From: Candidatus Lucifugimonas marina
GTDB lineage: Bacteria > Chloroflexota > Dehalococcoidia > Lucifugimonadales > Lucifugimonadaceae
Direction of reading: 5' to 3'
Length of the DNA stretch: 64,000 nucleotides
NCBI GenBank assembly: GCA_029593915.1
Contig: CP046147.1
Coordinates: 2,396,001 to 2,460,000 of the forward strand
Position numbers and translations under genes: made by a program. Positions 17,051 to 25,959 of this stretch are shown piece by piece. The notes beneath the pieces were generated by a model. It was not told the origin of the DNA and did no database searches. It saw nothing but the letters and a program-made list of their open reading frames with translations. Numbering within the stretch: position 1 is the stretch's first letter; each line of letters opens with the position of its first letter.

Positions 17051-17052
17051 CA

Positions 17053-17080
17053 ATTATACGAACGATAGGGCAAGCAACAA
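17053..17080 (-). promoter_or_regulatory. Promoter of ilvE
   Basis: On the minus strand TTGTTG (17080-17075) and TATAAT (17058-17053) are 16 bases apart. Transcription would start near 17046 and give ilvE a leader of about 130 bases. Confidence 0.7.
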
Positions 17081-17128
17081 GCCCCATTTGTGCATTGATG
17101 CACAAATAAACCATGCGAACTGCCCTAT
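17065..17128 (-). terminator. Large double inverted repeat between the enolase-superfamily gene and ilvE
   Basis: ATAGGGCA (17065-17072) pairs with TGCCCTAT (17121-17128). Inside, ATTTGTGCAT-TG-ATGCACAAAT (17086-17107) is a perfect 22-base palindrome. The element begins 10 bases after the stop of the upstream gene and overlaps the ilvE -35 box. It could end the upstream transcript without a T-tract, or be an operator over the ilvE promoter; sequence alone does not decide. Confidence 0.4.
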
Positions 17129-17138
17129 TGGTCGCTAA

Positions 17139-18293
17139 TTAGTGTGTCGAAACAGTTCGCTCGGCGATGTAATCAAAATTGATATCTTCGCCCAAGCCCG
17201 GCAGTGTCGGCATGTGGATGTACCCATCTTCGTCCATCGGGTCGACGATGCTGTTCAAGTGCTTTGGAACCTCATCATGATCGATGAACGGGTGCAGTAG
17301 TCCACGCTCGTACCAAGTAGTGTTCATGATTCCACCGATAACCGCCAAGTTTCCTGCTCCACCACCATGAACTTCACAGTCCATGTTGAACGACTCAGCA
17401 AGGTGTGCGGACTTCATGCTGGGGCCAATGCCACCAACGTCGGCAACTCCGACTCGGAGAATGTCACATGCCTTGCTCTGAACCCATTCTGCTCGGGTGT
17501 GGTGTTTACCGTAGGCGTATTCAGGACCGATAACTGGAATTTCCAGCTGGTCGGCTAGCCACCGGTAAGACTCTGTCGAGTGTTCGTCCATTGGCTCTTC
17601 GTACCAGTAGTAGCCAAGATCCTGAATGCCTTTACCCAATCGCAAAGCATCCATTCGGGAGTACCAGTGGTTGGCATCGAGCATCAGAGGGAAATCAGGC
17701 CCGACAGCTTCGCGAACTGCTGCACATGCCTTGATATCCATTTCGACACTTGGTGCCCACGATACCGGCGGCATCCACGTGTGGAGCTTGATCGCCTTGT
17801 AGCCGCGCTTGACCATCCATTCGGCAAAGTTTCCGTAATCCTCAGGAGTGGCGAGTCCACCTTCCATCTCGTCACCACACATGGTCGAACCGTATGCGAG
17901 AACTTTGTCACGGTATCCACCGAGCATTTTCCACACAGGAGTGTTTGTTGCTCGACCTGCGAGGTCCCACAATGCCATTTCAGCCACAGCCATCGATCGG
18001 TCGGTCAGGTTTGCGCCTGATCCACGTTGCCATTTGGCGAGGTTGATCCACAGCTTCTCACGATCACGCGGGTCCTCCCCCATAAAAACTTTCTTCACAA
18101 AGTTCTCAATGATGTACGGGCGAAGTCCTTCAGGTGAACCGAATGAATACCCCTTGTTCCCTTCATCATCGGTAATCGTGAGCAACGCTTCCGTCGTGTC
18201 GTGCTCGGGACCAGGATGGGTATGACCATCGGTGTCGTTGACCTTTTTTGAGGTCGAATTGAACGTAGTTACTTCAATTTTCTCGATCTTCAT
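17139..18293 (-). CDS. Mandelate racemase/muconate lactonizing enzyme family protein (enolase superfamily)
   Basis: A 384-residue enolase-superfamily member with the capping domain first and a TIM barrel after. Barrel residues visible are KAIKLHTW (strand 2 acid-base Lys), LDANHWYSR (first metal Asp), WYEEPMDEH (second metal Glu), IPVIGPEYAYG (third Glu), DILRVGVADVGGIG and the strand-7 region EVHGGGAGNLA with a His. Members dehydrate or racemise sugar acids by proton abstraction next to a carboxylate; the actual substrate cannot be read. SAR202-type Chloroflexota are known for large expansions of this family. The gene is monocistronic and followed by a large inverted repeat. Confidence 0.85.
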   Translation of the reverse strand: MKIEKIEVTTFNSTSKKVNDTDGHTHPGPEHDTTEALLTITDDEGNKGYSFGSPEGLRPYIIENFVKKVFMGEDPRDREKLWINLAKWQRGSGANLTDRSMAVAEMALWDLAGRATNTPVWKMLGGYRDKVLAYGSTMCGDEMEGGLATPEDYGNFAEWMVKRGYKAIKLHTWMPPVSWAPSVEMDIKACAAVREAVGPDFPLMLDANHWYSRMDALRLGKGIQDLGYYWYEEPMDEHSTESYRWLADQLEIPVIGPEYAYGKHHTRAEWVQSKACDILRVGVADVGGIGPSMKSAHLAESFNMDCEVHGGGAGNLAVIGGIMNTTWYERGLLHPFIDHDEVPKHLNSIVDPMDEDGYIHMPTLPGLGEDINFDYIAERTVSTH

Positions 18294-18551
18294 ATTGGCG
18301 TTGCGGCTTTCTTGTGTGATTCATGATCGCTCATTCGGTTATCCCACGACGCATCTAGCGCCGGTCTGGAAAGACTCGATAACCCGCTTCAGAAATTTGG
18401 AAGCATTCTAGGCTGATGTGCTGACGAGTGGTACGAGAATCTTGGGTAAAGCTGAATTTTCAATGTCGATTTAGCAAGAGAATTACGAAATTTGTGCCAT
18501 ACTCTCACTTCATTACGCGAATGCATCTTAAAGCATCGAGGGGTGGCATCG

Positions 18552-19220
18552 GTGAGCGAACCGCCGAACGTATCGAACCAGGCTGAGCTAGACAGCCCGA
18601 CGAAGGCACCTGCACCTAAACCGGGATACTTAGTACAGGCCGTGGCTTTAATAGGCGTCATTGCGATCACCGTGATTATCACGTTGTGGGTCAGTCGTGA
18701 CTCCGAGCAGTCGGGTGTCGAAATTGTGATTTCAGCCCCTGCCCCTATCACTTTCCAAGTTTCGGGTGAGGTTGTTAGGCCGGGCGTTTACTCCCTCGAT
18801 GGCGAACCTCGCGTTGACGACGCAATTGATGCGGCAGGTGGTTTCACAGTCGATGCCAATTCCGAGGTTCTGAATCTGGCACTTCCGGTTAGGGATGGTA
18901 CGAAGGTAGTTGTCCCGTCGCTTGATGAAAGTGCGAACGACACTACACAGCTACAGTCGGCGCTACCAAACGCGAACAACGACCAGCAAACATCTTCCGA
19001 TTCGACTGACGTTCCAGCTATCACCGGTGGTCTGATCGATCTCAATACAGCCACGAAAGAGCAACTCATAGCTCTACCCGGAATTGGCGAAGTACGTGCC
19101 GATTCGATCATCCAATGGCGTGCAAATAATTTGATCAACTCAGTGAGCAATTTGTTGGCGATCAGCGGTATCGGACCGTCGACAGTCGATTCGATTCGTG
19201 ACTACGTAGTTCAGCCATGA
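18552..19220 (+). CDS. comEA: ComEA-like DNA-binding competence protein
   Basis: A 222-residue DNA receptor of natural transformation. It has one N-terminal membrane helix (LVQAVALIGVIAITVIITLWV), then an SLBB domain (FQVSGEVVRPGVYSLDGEPRVDDAIDAAGG), a Ser/Asn/Gln-rich linker and a C-terminal helix-hairpin-helix pair (IDLNTATKEQLIALPGIGEV and LLAISGIGPSTVDSIRDYV). This is the standard ComEA layout. I chose the GTG at 18552, 8 bases after AGGGG; an upstream GTG (18543) and ATG (18492) are in frame. Its stop overlaps the comEC start (ATGA), so the pair is coupled. Confidence 0.93.
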   Translation: MSEPPNVSNQAELDSPTKAPAPKPGYLVQAVALIGVIAITVIITLWVSRDSEQSGVEIVISAPAPITFQVSGEVVRPGVYSLDGEPRVDDAIDAAGGFTVDANSEVLNLALPVRDGTKVVVPSLDESANDTTQLQSALPNANNDQQTSSDSTDVPAITGGLIDLNTATKEQLIALPGIGEVRADSIIQWRANNLINSVSNLLAISGIGPSTVDSIRDYVVQP

Positions 19221-21640
19221 GGCTGCTAAGAGCCACGATAGCTTTCACACTCGGTATCGCTGTCGAACGAGCTCTTTCAACAACTCCTTCGGCACTCGAA
19301 ATCATCATCGCTTTAGCAGCCACGGGAGTAGTTGTAGCAACCGCTATCTATGCTCGGCGTCACGTTGTTATTGCATTGTTGTTGTTTCTGGCGGTGGCTG
19401 GATTGGTGCGGGCAGCTACGGCAGGCGATCAACATTCGGTTATCTCATGGAGCGATGTTCCGAGGAACGAAGAGAGGGTCGAACTCAAGGGAATCATGCT
19501 CACAGAGCCGACTCCTTCTAACGGCCGCACGAGATTGCGGCTTCATGTTGATTCGACACAGCTAGGAGACGACGGCTACAGCGTCGACGTTTACACCGAA
19601 CGTCTTCACGATCTCACGGAATCGAACAGACGCTCGAACGATTTTCGCTACGGCGACACTTACAGCGTCTCCGGACGATTCGTCCTCACGACAGGACGAG
19701 AAGACGTCGCGGGAATAGTTTCGGTATCGAGTGTTGAGTTGATCGACTCAGGTGCAGGCAGTCCAATCAGATCGTTCATTTCCGACCTACGCGCCACCAT
19801 TTCGTACTCAGTTGCCGATTCGCTCGATTCAACCACTGGTGGATTAGCTGCGGCTTTACTAGTCGGCGATAGAACCAAGCTCGCTCCCGAAACTATCGAC
19901 AATTTCCGCGCCTCAGGTCTTTCGCACGTACTTGCCATATCGGGGCTGCACATCGCGATGATCGGTGGGATCATCATGGCGATTTCAGTGTGGATACTCG
20001 GTCGGCAGCGCCAGTTTTATCTGGTCGCACCTGGGTTGGGTGTATGGATTTACGCTGCGCTCGCAGGCTTCACGCCTTCGGTTACCCGTGCAGCAATCAT
20101 GTTCACGGTGTACCTGTTTGCACGATTGCTGGGTCGCCAACGCAGCGTGTTACCGCCGTTGGCTCTAGCCGGAGCGATCATGCTTGCCATCGACCCGCCG
20201 ATCTTGCGCTCGATTTCGTTCCAGCTCAGTTTCGCAGCGGTGATGGGCATAGCGCTACTCAGTGCGAAATTCGCAGGTCGAGGCAGCGACGTAATTCAAA
20301 CGTCGCCGCAAGTACCCGCACTTTTGAAACGCCCGATCATCGGAATCGTTTACGGGATGTCGGTATCGCTGGCGGCGACTGTAGCGACAGCGCCTCTCGT
20401 TGCATTTCACTTCGGTGAAGTGCCGATATGGGGAATACCAAGCACTCTGCTGATCGTGCCTGTGCTGCCCTTGTTCATCGGTGGATCGGTGCTGGTCGCA
20501 GTTGCCGGGGCGATATCAGACCACCTGATTCCGATTGCCGGGATCTTGTCACATGGATTTGGCAACTACATTTCGTTCGTTGCCGATCTTTTCTCAGGTT
20601 TGCCGGCAGGTCCTGTGAGAGCGGATGGATGGTCAACTCCGCTGATAGTCGTTTGGTACGGAATTGTGTTGCTCACGCTGAATCGACGTGTGGTTCGGTC
20701 GTGGACTTTAGGTGTGCTGGAACAAGTGGGGTCGCTGAATCAAACTTCACCGTTAGCAGCCGGGATCAACCAAAAACTTCATCGACATAGAACGTACACA
20801 GTAGCTTCGATTTGGATCGTTGCCGCAGTATCGCTCGTGGGGTTCGTTGTCAGCGAACCGGCGTCCAACGATCTAACGGTGACCTTTTTCGAAACCAACC
20901 GTGGCGACATGATTTTCATCGAAACACCTTCGGGAACACGATTGTTGGTCGATGGTGGAGACGATCCAGAACTAGCTGTGCGAAATATCGAGTCGGTGTT
21001 ACCGCCGCTCGATCGAAGAATTGACGTGGTGCTGTCGACTCACCCGGATGCCGACCATCTTGGCGGACTTCAGCGAGTTGTTGAGCAATTCGAGGTCGGA
21101 ACGATCATCGATTCAGGAGTGCCGCACGACTCAAACATTTATGAAAGTTGGGCGGACTTTGTTCGTTCCAAATCGAACGTTTCAACTGCGTCAGTCGGCA
21201 TGATTATCGCACTCGATCAGGAAGTAGTACTAACAGTTCTTCAAACACAGTGCGTTGTCGTCGAGTGCTCAAACTTCAACGATGAGAGTGTGGTGGCTCG
21301 ACTAGATTACCGCGATGTTTCATTCTTGCTCACTGGCGACATCACAGCCACGGCAGAATTCGATCTTTTACAGACGGGACAACCCGTTCACTCAACCGTT
21401 TTGAAGGTCGGGCATCACGGTAGCCGCACATCAAGCACGCAAGCGTTTCTCGATGCTGTTGCCCCTGCATTGGCGATAGTCACAACAGGAATCAAAAACC
21501 AGTTTGGGCACCCGCATGAAGACGTGATTGAACGCCTGAACGCTCAGCTCTCACCAGAGAATGTTTTTGTCACCAGAGACAACGGCAGGCTCACCGTCAC
21601 AACCGACGGGGAACGCCTATGGGTTAGCAGCGATCGCTAG
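19217..21640 (+). CDS. comEC: ComEC/Rec2 DNA uptake channel protein
   Basis: An 807-residue inner-membrane protein for transport of single-stranded DNA. It has N-terminal membrane helices, an OB-like soluble region (residues about 75-180), the Competence membrane domain with GLSHVLAISGLHIAMIGGII and SVTRAAIMFTVYLFARLLGR, and a C-terminal metallo-beta-lactamase domain with STHPDADHLGG, TGDITA and VLKVGHHGSRTSS. Metal ligands appear intact, so it is the nuclease-containing three-domain form. Together with comEA it suggests the cell can take up DNA. Confidence 0.96.
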   Translation: MRLLRATIAFTLGIAVERALSTTPSALEIIIALAATGVVVATAIYARRHVVIALLLFLAVAGLVRAATAGDQHSVISWSDVPRNEERVELKGIMLTEPTPSNGRTRLRLHVDSTQLGDDGYSVDVYTERLHDLTESNRRSNDFRYGDTYSVSGRFVLTTGREDVAGIVSVSSVELIDSGAGSPIRSFISDLRATISYSVADSLDSTTGGLAAALLVGDRTKLAPETIDNFRASGLSHVLAISGLHIAMIGGIIMAISVWILGRQRQFYLVAPGLGVWIYAALAGFTPSVTRAAIMFTVYLFARLLGRQRSVLPPLALAGAIMLAIDPPILRSISFQLSFAAVMGIALLSAKFAGRGSDVIQTSPQVPALLKRPIIGIVYGMSVSLAATVATAPLVAFHFGEVPIWGIPSTLLIVPVLPLFIGGSVLVAVAGAISDHLIPIAGILSHGFGNYISFVADLFSGLPAGPVRADGWSTPLIVVWYGIVLLTLNRRVVRSWTLGVLEQVGSLNQTSPLAAGINQKLHRHRTYTVASIWIVAAVSLVGFVVSEPASNDLTVTFFETNRGDMIFIETPSGTRLLVDGGDDPELAVRNIESVLPPLDRRIDVVLSTHPDADHLGGLQRVVEQFEVGTIIDSGVPHDSNIYESWADFVRSKSNVSTASVGMIIALDQEVVLTVLQTQCVVVECSNFNDESVVARLDYRDVSFLLTGDITATAEFDLLQTGQPVHSTVLKVGHHGSRTSSTQAFLDAVAPALAIVTTGIKNQFGHPHEDVIERLNAQLSPENVFVTRDNGRLTVTTDGERLWVSSDR

Positions 21641-21643
21641 ACC

Positions 21644-22711
21644 TTAGCTCCACGCTTCCGTTACAGGATCGGGAATACCGTCCCAACGACTTGCGCCTTG
21701 AGCTCGCATCACTGCGATACGCTTCACCACTTCCGGATTGCCGAGACCGTGCAGAGGCTTTCCCGTGAGAATATTCACAGCGTTCTCGCCCCACCGGGTC
21801 GCTCCAGCGATTCCGCTAATGTCAGATGTACCCGCCACGTGCGGGCTGATCGTTAGGTTGTCGAGCTTGAGCAACGGGCTTTCAGCGTCGAGGGGTTCTA
21901 TCTGGGTGACGTCAATTCCGGCTGCATAGATATCCCCAGTTTCAAGTGCTTCCTGGAGTCCACCTTCGTCAACAATCGGACCTCTCGCACAGTTAATAAA
22001 TACTGCCGAAGGTTTCATCTTCCTGAACGATTCGATATTGAATATCTCATTGGTTTCGGCGGTCGCTGGCGAGTGAACCGTGAGGTAGTCAGATTCGGCA
22101 AGCAGTGTGTCGAAATCGACCATCTGAACCCCAACCAAATCGGCGGCGGTCTGCGGCACGTATGGATCGTAGGCAATGATTTTTTCGGGGCCGAATCCGC
22201 GAACTCTATTCGCAAATCCCTTACCGATGCTTCCGAGTCCGAATATGCCGACTGTATTGCCGGCGATTCGACGAAGTTTGGCGCGCATGGGGTCAAGCTC
22301 TTGCGGTCGATCCGACCATGCACCAGCCTTCAAAGCTGCGTTCTGTTCAACGATCTGACGAGTGATCGAAAGCAACATAGCCATCGCGTGATCGGCAACT
22401 TCAGAAGTGTTGATGCCGGGTGTGTTGGTCGCGCAGATCCCTAGTTCGGTAGCAGCATCCAGGTCAATCGAGTCGACACCCACTCCCGAACGCCCAACCA
22501 TCTTCAGATTTGGTAACGCTTCCAGCACCTTTCGAGTGGTGTGTGGAACGGTTCCAACCAGCAGCACATCGGCATCTTTGGCAGCGGTGATCACTTCGTT
22601 TTCAGTTCGCGCAGGAACCCACTCAACATCAATACCAGCGTTCTTGATCACGTCGGTCGTGAGCTTGCTCGGCTCACGGTTGTACATGGTGATAACGACC
22701 TTGAATGCCAT
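21644..22711 (-). CDS. D-isomer specific 2-hydroxyacid dehydrogenase (phosphoglycerate dehydrogenase-like)
   Basis: A 355-residue NAD-dependent dehydrogenase with the substrate domain split around a Rossmann core. Seen features are VGRSGVGVDSIDLDAA, NTPGINTSEVADHAMAMLL, GIFGLGSIGKGFANRV for NAD, catalytic Arg in FINCARGPIVDE, Glu in DVTQIEPLD and His in ISPHVAGTS. It resembles SerA-type enzymes but ends after the catalytic domain with no ACT domain. Phosphoglycerate is one possible substrate; other 2-hydroxyacids are equally possible. The ATG at 22711 has GGAG 8 bases upstream. It is convergent with comEC, with 3 bases between the stops. Confidence 0.88.
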   Translation of the reverse strand: MAFKVVITMYNREPSKLTTDVIKNAGIDVEWVPARTENEVITAAKDADVLLVGTVPHTTRKVLEALPNLKMVGRSGVGVDSIDLDAATELGICATNTPGINTSEVADHAMAMLLSITRQIVEQNAALKAGAWSDRPQELDPMRAKLRRIAGNTVGIFGLGSIGKGFANRVRGFGPEKIIAYDPYVPQTAADLVGVQMVDFDTLLAESDYLTVHSPATAETNEIFNIESFRKMKPSAVFINCARGPIVDEGGLQEALETGDIYAAGIDVTQIEPLDAESPLLKLDNLTISPHVAGTSDISGIAGATRWGENAVNILTGKPLHGLGNPEVVKRIAVMRAQGASRWDGIPDPVTEAWS

Positions 22712-22876
22712 CAAGTATTCTCCAAAACTACCAAAATCAATAGATGAGGCAGCAGCTTACTCCTCTTGGCTGTCTGATGTGCTGAGCGGGCATAGTCACG
22801 GTCTTGAAGATCGTCCGAAGCAGGCACACAATGCTCCGATCTAGCCATTCAGCACAGCAGCTCAGGAACCCTAAAA

Positions 22877-24607
22877 GTGACCTCCCCGTACGAACCTCTA
22901 GTCGAACCCGGCCGACTCAAGCTCGACATCCCCGTGCCAATGCGAGATGGCGTGAATCTATCCGCCGACATCTGGCTGCCCGATTCTTCTCAGGGCGATG
23001 GTCCGTGGCCGGTTCTTTTGCTTCGCACGATCTACGACAACCAGGAAGCACGCTACATGGGCTGGACCCGACAGTTCACCGCACGAGGCTACGCTGTGGT
23101 TGCTCAAGACTGTCGAGGTCGAGGCGATTCGGGCGGAGAGTGGGAGCCGTACGTTTGCGAATATGAAGATGGCTTCGACACCCACGAATGGATCGGCGAG
23201 CAAGAATGGTGCGACGGAAACATTGGAACGTTCGGACTTTCCTATCCTGGATTCACACAATCGCTTCCAGCCGCTCTGCGCTCCAAGTACCTAAAGGCAA
23301 TCGCACCGATTGCTTCGCAGCAGGACAACTACGGCCACCACAGGGTCGATGGGGTGATTCACCACAGCGTCGCGCTAACGTTCCTCAACATGCTGGGACA
23401 TTCGATGCAGAGCGAATCGTTGAAGCATTACGACCAGATGGAGTTCTTCAGAGGTCTGCCAATCGATACTGCGATGGAGATCATCACTCCAACTCACCCC
23501 TACTACAAAGGCGTTGTCGAGCACGAGCAGTACGACGATTGGTGGGACAGCTACAGCCTGCGAAACAAATACTCCGAAATGGAAGTGCCTTCACTGTTCA
23601 TCACAGGCTGGTTCGATTCACTTTCGCATGAAAATTTCAAACTCTTTAACGGGTGGAGCAAGAATGCTCGAACCGAAGATGCTCGGAAGAAGACTAAGCT
23701 GATCGTTGGTCCGTGGAGTCATCAGGTTTCGCCATGGGGGAGAGTTCCAATGGGCGACAACGGTGAGTATCAAGATCGAACGTTCGGCAAAGACGGTCTC
23801 TGGGACATCATCGACATGCACACCCATTGGTACGACCAGCAGCTAAAGGGCATCGACACCGGAATCGACGACGAGCCACCAATCAAGCTGTTCGTGATGG
23901 GCGCCAACGAATGGCGATACGAGAACGAATGGCCGCTGGCACGCACTGAGTGGATGAAGTTCTACCTGCACAGCAACGGCGATGCTGCTGACAACGCTGG
24001 ATGGCTATCAACATCTACGCCTTCGTTCGGTGAAGAGTCGGACGGATTTTCTTACGACCCAGAAAATCCGGTGCCTTCTTGGGGTGCGCAGTACCAGAGC
24101 TTCGATCTATGCGGTCCGCGTGATCGAACAGAGATCGAACAGCGAGAGGATGTGCTCACGTTCACCACAGAATCGCTGACTGCCGACATGGAGGTAACAG
24201 GTCCGATTTCCGCGACGATATGGGCTTCGTCTGATGCGTTAGACACCGACTTCACGGCTGCATTGATAGACGTTGAACCAGCATCTGGAAACGCACCAGA
24301 AAAAGCGATAATTCTCTGCGAAGGAATTGTCCGTGCTCGATTCCGCAACGGAACTGATAATCCTGAGCTGATGAAGCCGGGTGAAATTTACGAATTCACT
24401 ATCGACATGTGGGACACATCAAACCTGTTCAAACAAGGTCACAAGATTCGTGTCGAGATTTCCAGCTCGAACTTCCCTCGCTACAACCGGAATCTCAACT
24501 CAGGAAACTCGATAGCAACCGACACCGAAATCACCACAGCTAATCAGACGGTCTATCACGATTCCACGCGACCCTCACACATTACGCTGCCCGTGATCCC
24601 ACGCTGA
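22877..24607 (+). CDS. CocE/NonD family serine hydrolase
   Basis: A 576-residue X-Pro dipeptidyl-peptidase S15/CocE-type hydrolase. The alpha/beta-hydrolase core has VPMRDGVNLSADIWLP, VAQDCRGRGDSGGEW, the nucleophile elbow GTFGLSYPGFTQ and the catalytic His in IVGPWSHQ. The C-terminal jelly-roll has GPISATIWASSDALDTDFTA, FKQGHKIRVEISSSNFPRY and a final SHITLPVIP. Such enzymes cleave esters, amides or N-acylated peptides; the substrate is unknown. Initiation is at GTG 22877. No signal peptide is seen. It precedes a cluster of small membrane proteins and a second CocE-type gene. Confidence 0.9.
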   Translation: MTSPYEPLVEPGRLKLDIPVPMRDGVNLSADIWLPDSSQGDGPWPVLLLRTIYDNQEARYMGWTRQFTARGYAVVAQDCRGRGDSGGEWEPYVCEYEDGFDTHEWIGEQEWCDGNIGTFGLSYPGFTQSLPAALRSKYLKAIAPIASQQDNYGHHRVDGVIHHSVALTFLNMLGHSMQSESLKHYDQMEFFRGLPIDTAMEIITPTHPYYKGVVEHEQYDDWWDSYSLRNKYSEMEVPSLFITGWFDSLSHENFKLFNGWSKNARTEDARKKTKLIVGPWSHQVSPWGRVPMGDNGEYQDRTFGKDGLWDIIDMHTHWYDQQLKGIDTGIDDEPPIKLFVMGANEWRYENEWPLARTEWMKFYLHSNGDAADNAGWLSTSTPSFGEESDGFSYDPENPVPSWGAQYQSFDLCGPRDRTEIEQREDVLTFTTESLTADMEVTGPISATIWASSDALDTDFTAALIDVEPASGNAPEKAIILCEGIVRARFRNGTDNPELMKPGEIYEFTIDMWDTSNLFKQGHKIRVEISSSNFPRYNRNLNSGNSIATDTEITTANQTVYHDSTRPSHITLPVIPR

Positions 24608-24624
24608 TGTAGGATGCCGAGACT

Positions 24625-24900
24625 ATGGCGAGTTCAAACCCCACTCCCAAACCAGACAAACCCGGTGACTCTCGTGACTCGAAGGTGAGAGAAATAAAGC
24701 GTAATGCGTACGCTGCGGGTGGAGTCGGACGTGAAATTGGTGAGGCACCACAATCACGCCGCTACAAGATCATTATCGGCATCATTATCCTGATAGTAGT
24801 CGCACTCGTAGTTTCCGATTGCCTCGACGGGGGATCGCCTCCGACGGAGCCACGTAGCCTGCAGAATCTATCAGCACCTCATTCTGATCACGCAACATAA
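24625..24900 (+). CDS. Small single-pass membrane protein with GGVGR-IGE motif
   Basis: A 91-residue protein I do not recognise. A Pro/Lys-rich basic N-terminus leads to KVREIKRNAYAAGGVGREIGEAP, one membrane helix (IIIGIIILIVVALVV) and then SDCLDGG. The same order of elements (SR-x-x-KVR, GGVGR-x-IGE-x-P, helix, D-C-x-D) recurs in the protein at 25126, so the two are paralogs. It starts 17 bases after the CocE stop with GGA upstream, so cotranscription is likely. Function is unknown. Confidence 0.7.
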   Translation: MASSNPTPKPDKPGDSRDSKVREIKRNAYAAGGVGREIGEAPQSRRYKIIIGIIILIVVALVVSDCLDGGSPPTEPRSLQNLSAPHSDHAT

Positions 24901-24934
24901 ACGGCATCTCCTGCCAATGAGATAGACTGCAGGC

Positions 24935-25129
24935 ATGACATCACAGTCACCGCCTGAATCGCCCAAACCTGCAGAACCCCACTCTGAAAATTTTGTTGGC
25001 GTCTTAAACACCCCGCCTAGATCTGCGCGGTTCAAACTCGTCGTCGGAATGATTGTCGCGCTTGTTGCGATTGTTCTCATCACGGTCGCAACTGACTTCT
25101 TTACTACCGGCGAGGTGATGAAGAAATGA
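24935..25129 (+). CDS. Small single-pass membrane protein
   Basis: A 64-residue protein of unknown function. Its N-terminus is Pro/Ser/Glu-rich, then FVGVLNTPPRSARFK leads into one hydrophobic helix (LVVGMIVALVAIVLITVA) and a short tail ending EVMKK. It lacks the GGVGR motif but shares the Pro-rich start, Arg/Lys before the helix and size of its neighbours. Its stop overlaps the next start (ATGA), supporting that it is translated. Confidence 0.65.
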   Translation: MTSQSPPESPKPAEPHSENFVGVLNTPPRSARFKLVVGMIVALVAIVLITVATDFFTTGEVMKK

Positions 25130-25398
25130 CGACTCCCCCTCGACCACCAGCAGGCCCGAACAAACCCCACGCATCTCGCGGCGAAAAGGTTCGGCTAGGA
25201 AAAACTGATCACTTCGGCGGAGTCGGCAGAGGGATTGGCGAAGGTCCAGGGACTCGCACGAAATCAATCGGGATGTGGCTCTTGGTTGGACTCATCGTGC
25301 TGTTTATCTTCATGGATTGCATCGACAAAGCGAACGCAAAGAAGAAAAGTTTCGACTTCGAGTCGACTTCACAGATATCAATCAACGAGAAACTTTAA
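25126..25398 (+). CDS. Small single-pass membrane protein with GGVGR-IGE motif (paralog)
   Basis: A 90-residue protein with a Pro-rich N-terminus, SRGEKVRLGKTDHF, GGVGRGIGEGP, one helix (MWLLVGLIVLFIFM) and DCIDKANAKKK after it. It is a paralog of the protein at 24625, sharing the motif, the helix and the D-C-x-D signature, which places a conserved Cys at the membrane edge. It overlaps both the preceding gene (ATGA) and the following one (TAATG), so three small genes are translationally coupled. Function is unknown. Confidence 0.7.
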   Translation: MTTPPRPPAGPNKPHASRGEKVRLGKTDHFGGVGRGIGEGPGTRTKSIGMWLLVGLIVLFIFMDCIDKANAKKKSFDFESTSQISINEKL

Positions 25399-25613
25399 TG
25401 ACTCGTCCTCGCAAAGAAACACCTCGGTTGCTTCCAGACAGTGCGACGCCAGAACAGCGGCACGAACGAGCCAAAGACCGAGCCGTCCAGATGGCAGACC
25501 CCGGTAACAACGATGCCATCGATCCCGACCGTGCCAAGTGGGGTTGGATAGCAGCCGGCGTAATCATCGTCGCCGGGCTTGGCGTGACGATTTACGATTC
25601 GATTGTTGGTTAA
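25398..25613 (+). CDS. Small single-pass membrane protein
   Basis: A 71-residue protein. A charged soluble N-terminus (TPEQRHERAKDRAVQMADPG) precedes WGWIAAGVIIVAGLGVTIY as the only helix, near the C-terminus. The ATG overlaps the stop of the previous gene by one base. The frame is open from 25275, but the overlap start gives a protein like its neighbours. No family recognised. Confidence 0.65.
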   Translation: MTRPRKETPRLLPDSATPEQRHERAKDRAVQMADPGNNDAIDPDRAKWGWIAAGVIIVAGLGVTIYDSIVG

Positions 25614-25681
25614 TTGCTGAAATCACTTCGAATCTCGTCAGGCATCAAGTAATCCGCACTCGCTTGCCATAGACTTGGTAG

Positions 25682-25897
25682 ATGCCCGACACAGAACGAA
25701 AATCTCAACTCCCAGACGAACCACAAGTTAGCTTGTCGCAATCGCCCGACGAAGCTCCACCGGAACACCCATGGGCAAAAGACACTCCAAAGCCCGGTGA
25801 AGAGATTCAGCTGAACCTGAAAAAGTTCGCAATATTCCTCGGGATCATCTTGGTTCTCGCCACCATTGGCGGAGCCATGGCAGAATTCGGTCCCTGA
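25682..25897 (+). CDS. Small single-pass membrane protein
   Basis: A 71-residue protein, the last of five in this block. The N-terminal 45 residues are acidic and Pro-rich (PPEHPWAKDTPKPGEEIQL), then one helix (FAIFLGIILVLATIGGAMA) ends the protein. No family recognised. It starts 68 bases after its neighbour and ends 62 bases before the UGA-interrupted CocE gene. Confidence 0.65.
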   Translation: MPDTERKSQLPDEPQVSLSQSPDEAPPEHPWAKDTPKPGEEIQLNLKKFAIFLGIILVLATIGGAMAEFGP

Positions 25898-25959
25898 TCG
25901 AATTATTGAGCCCTACGCACAGTGACGCGCCGTCGCCAAGCGAATAAACTCGCTCGGCA

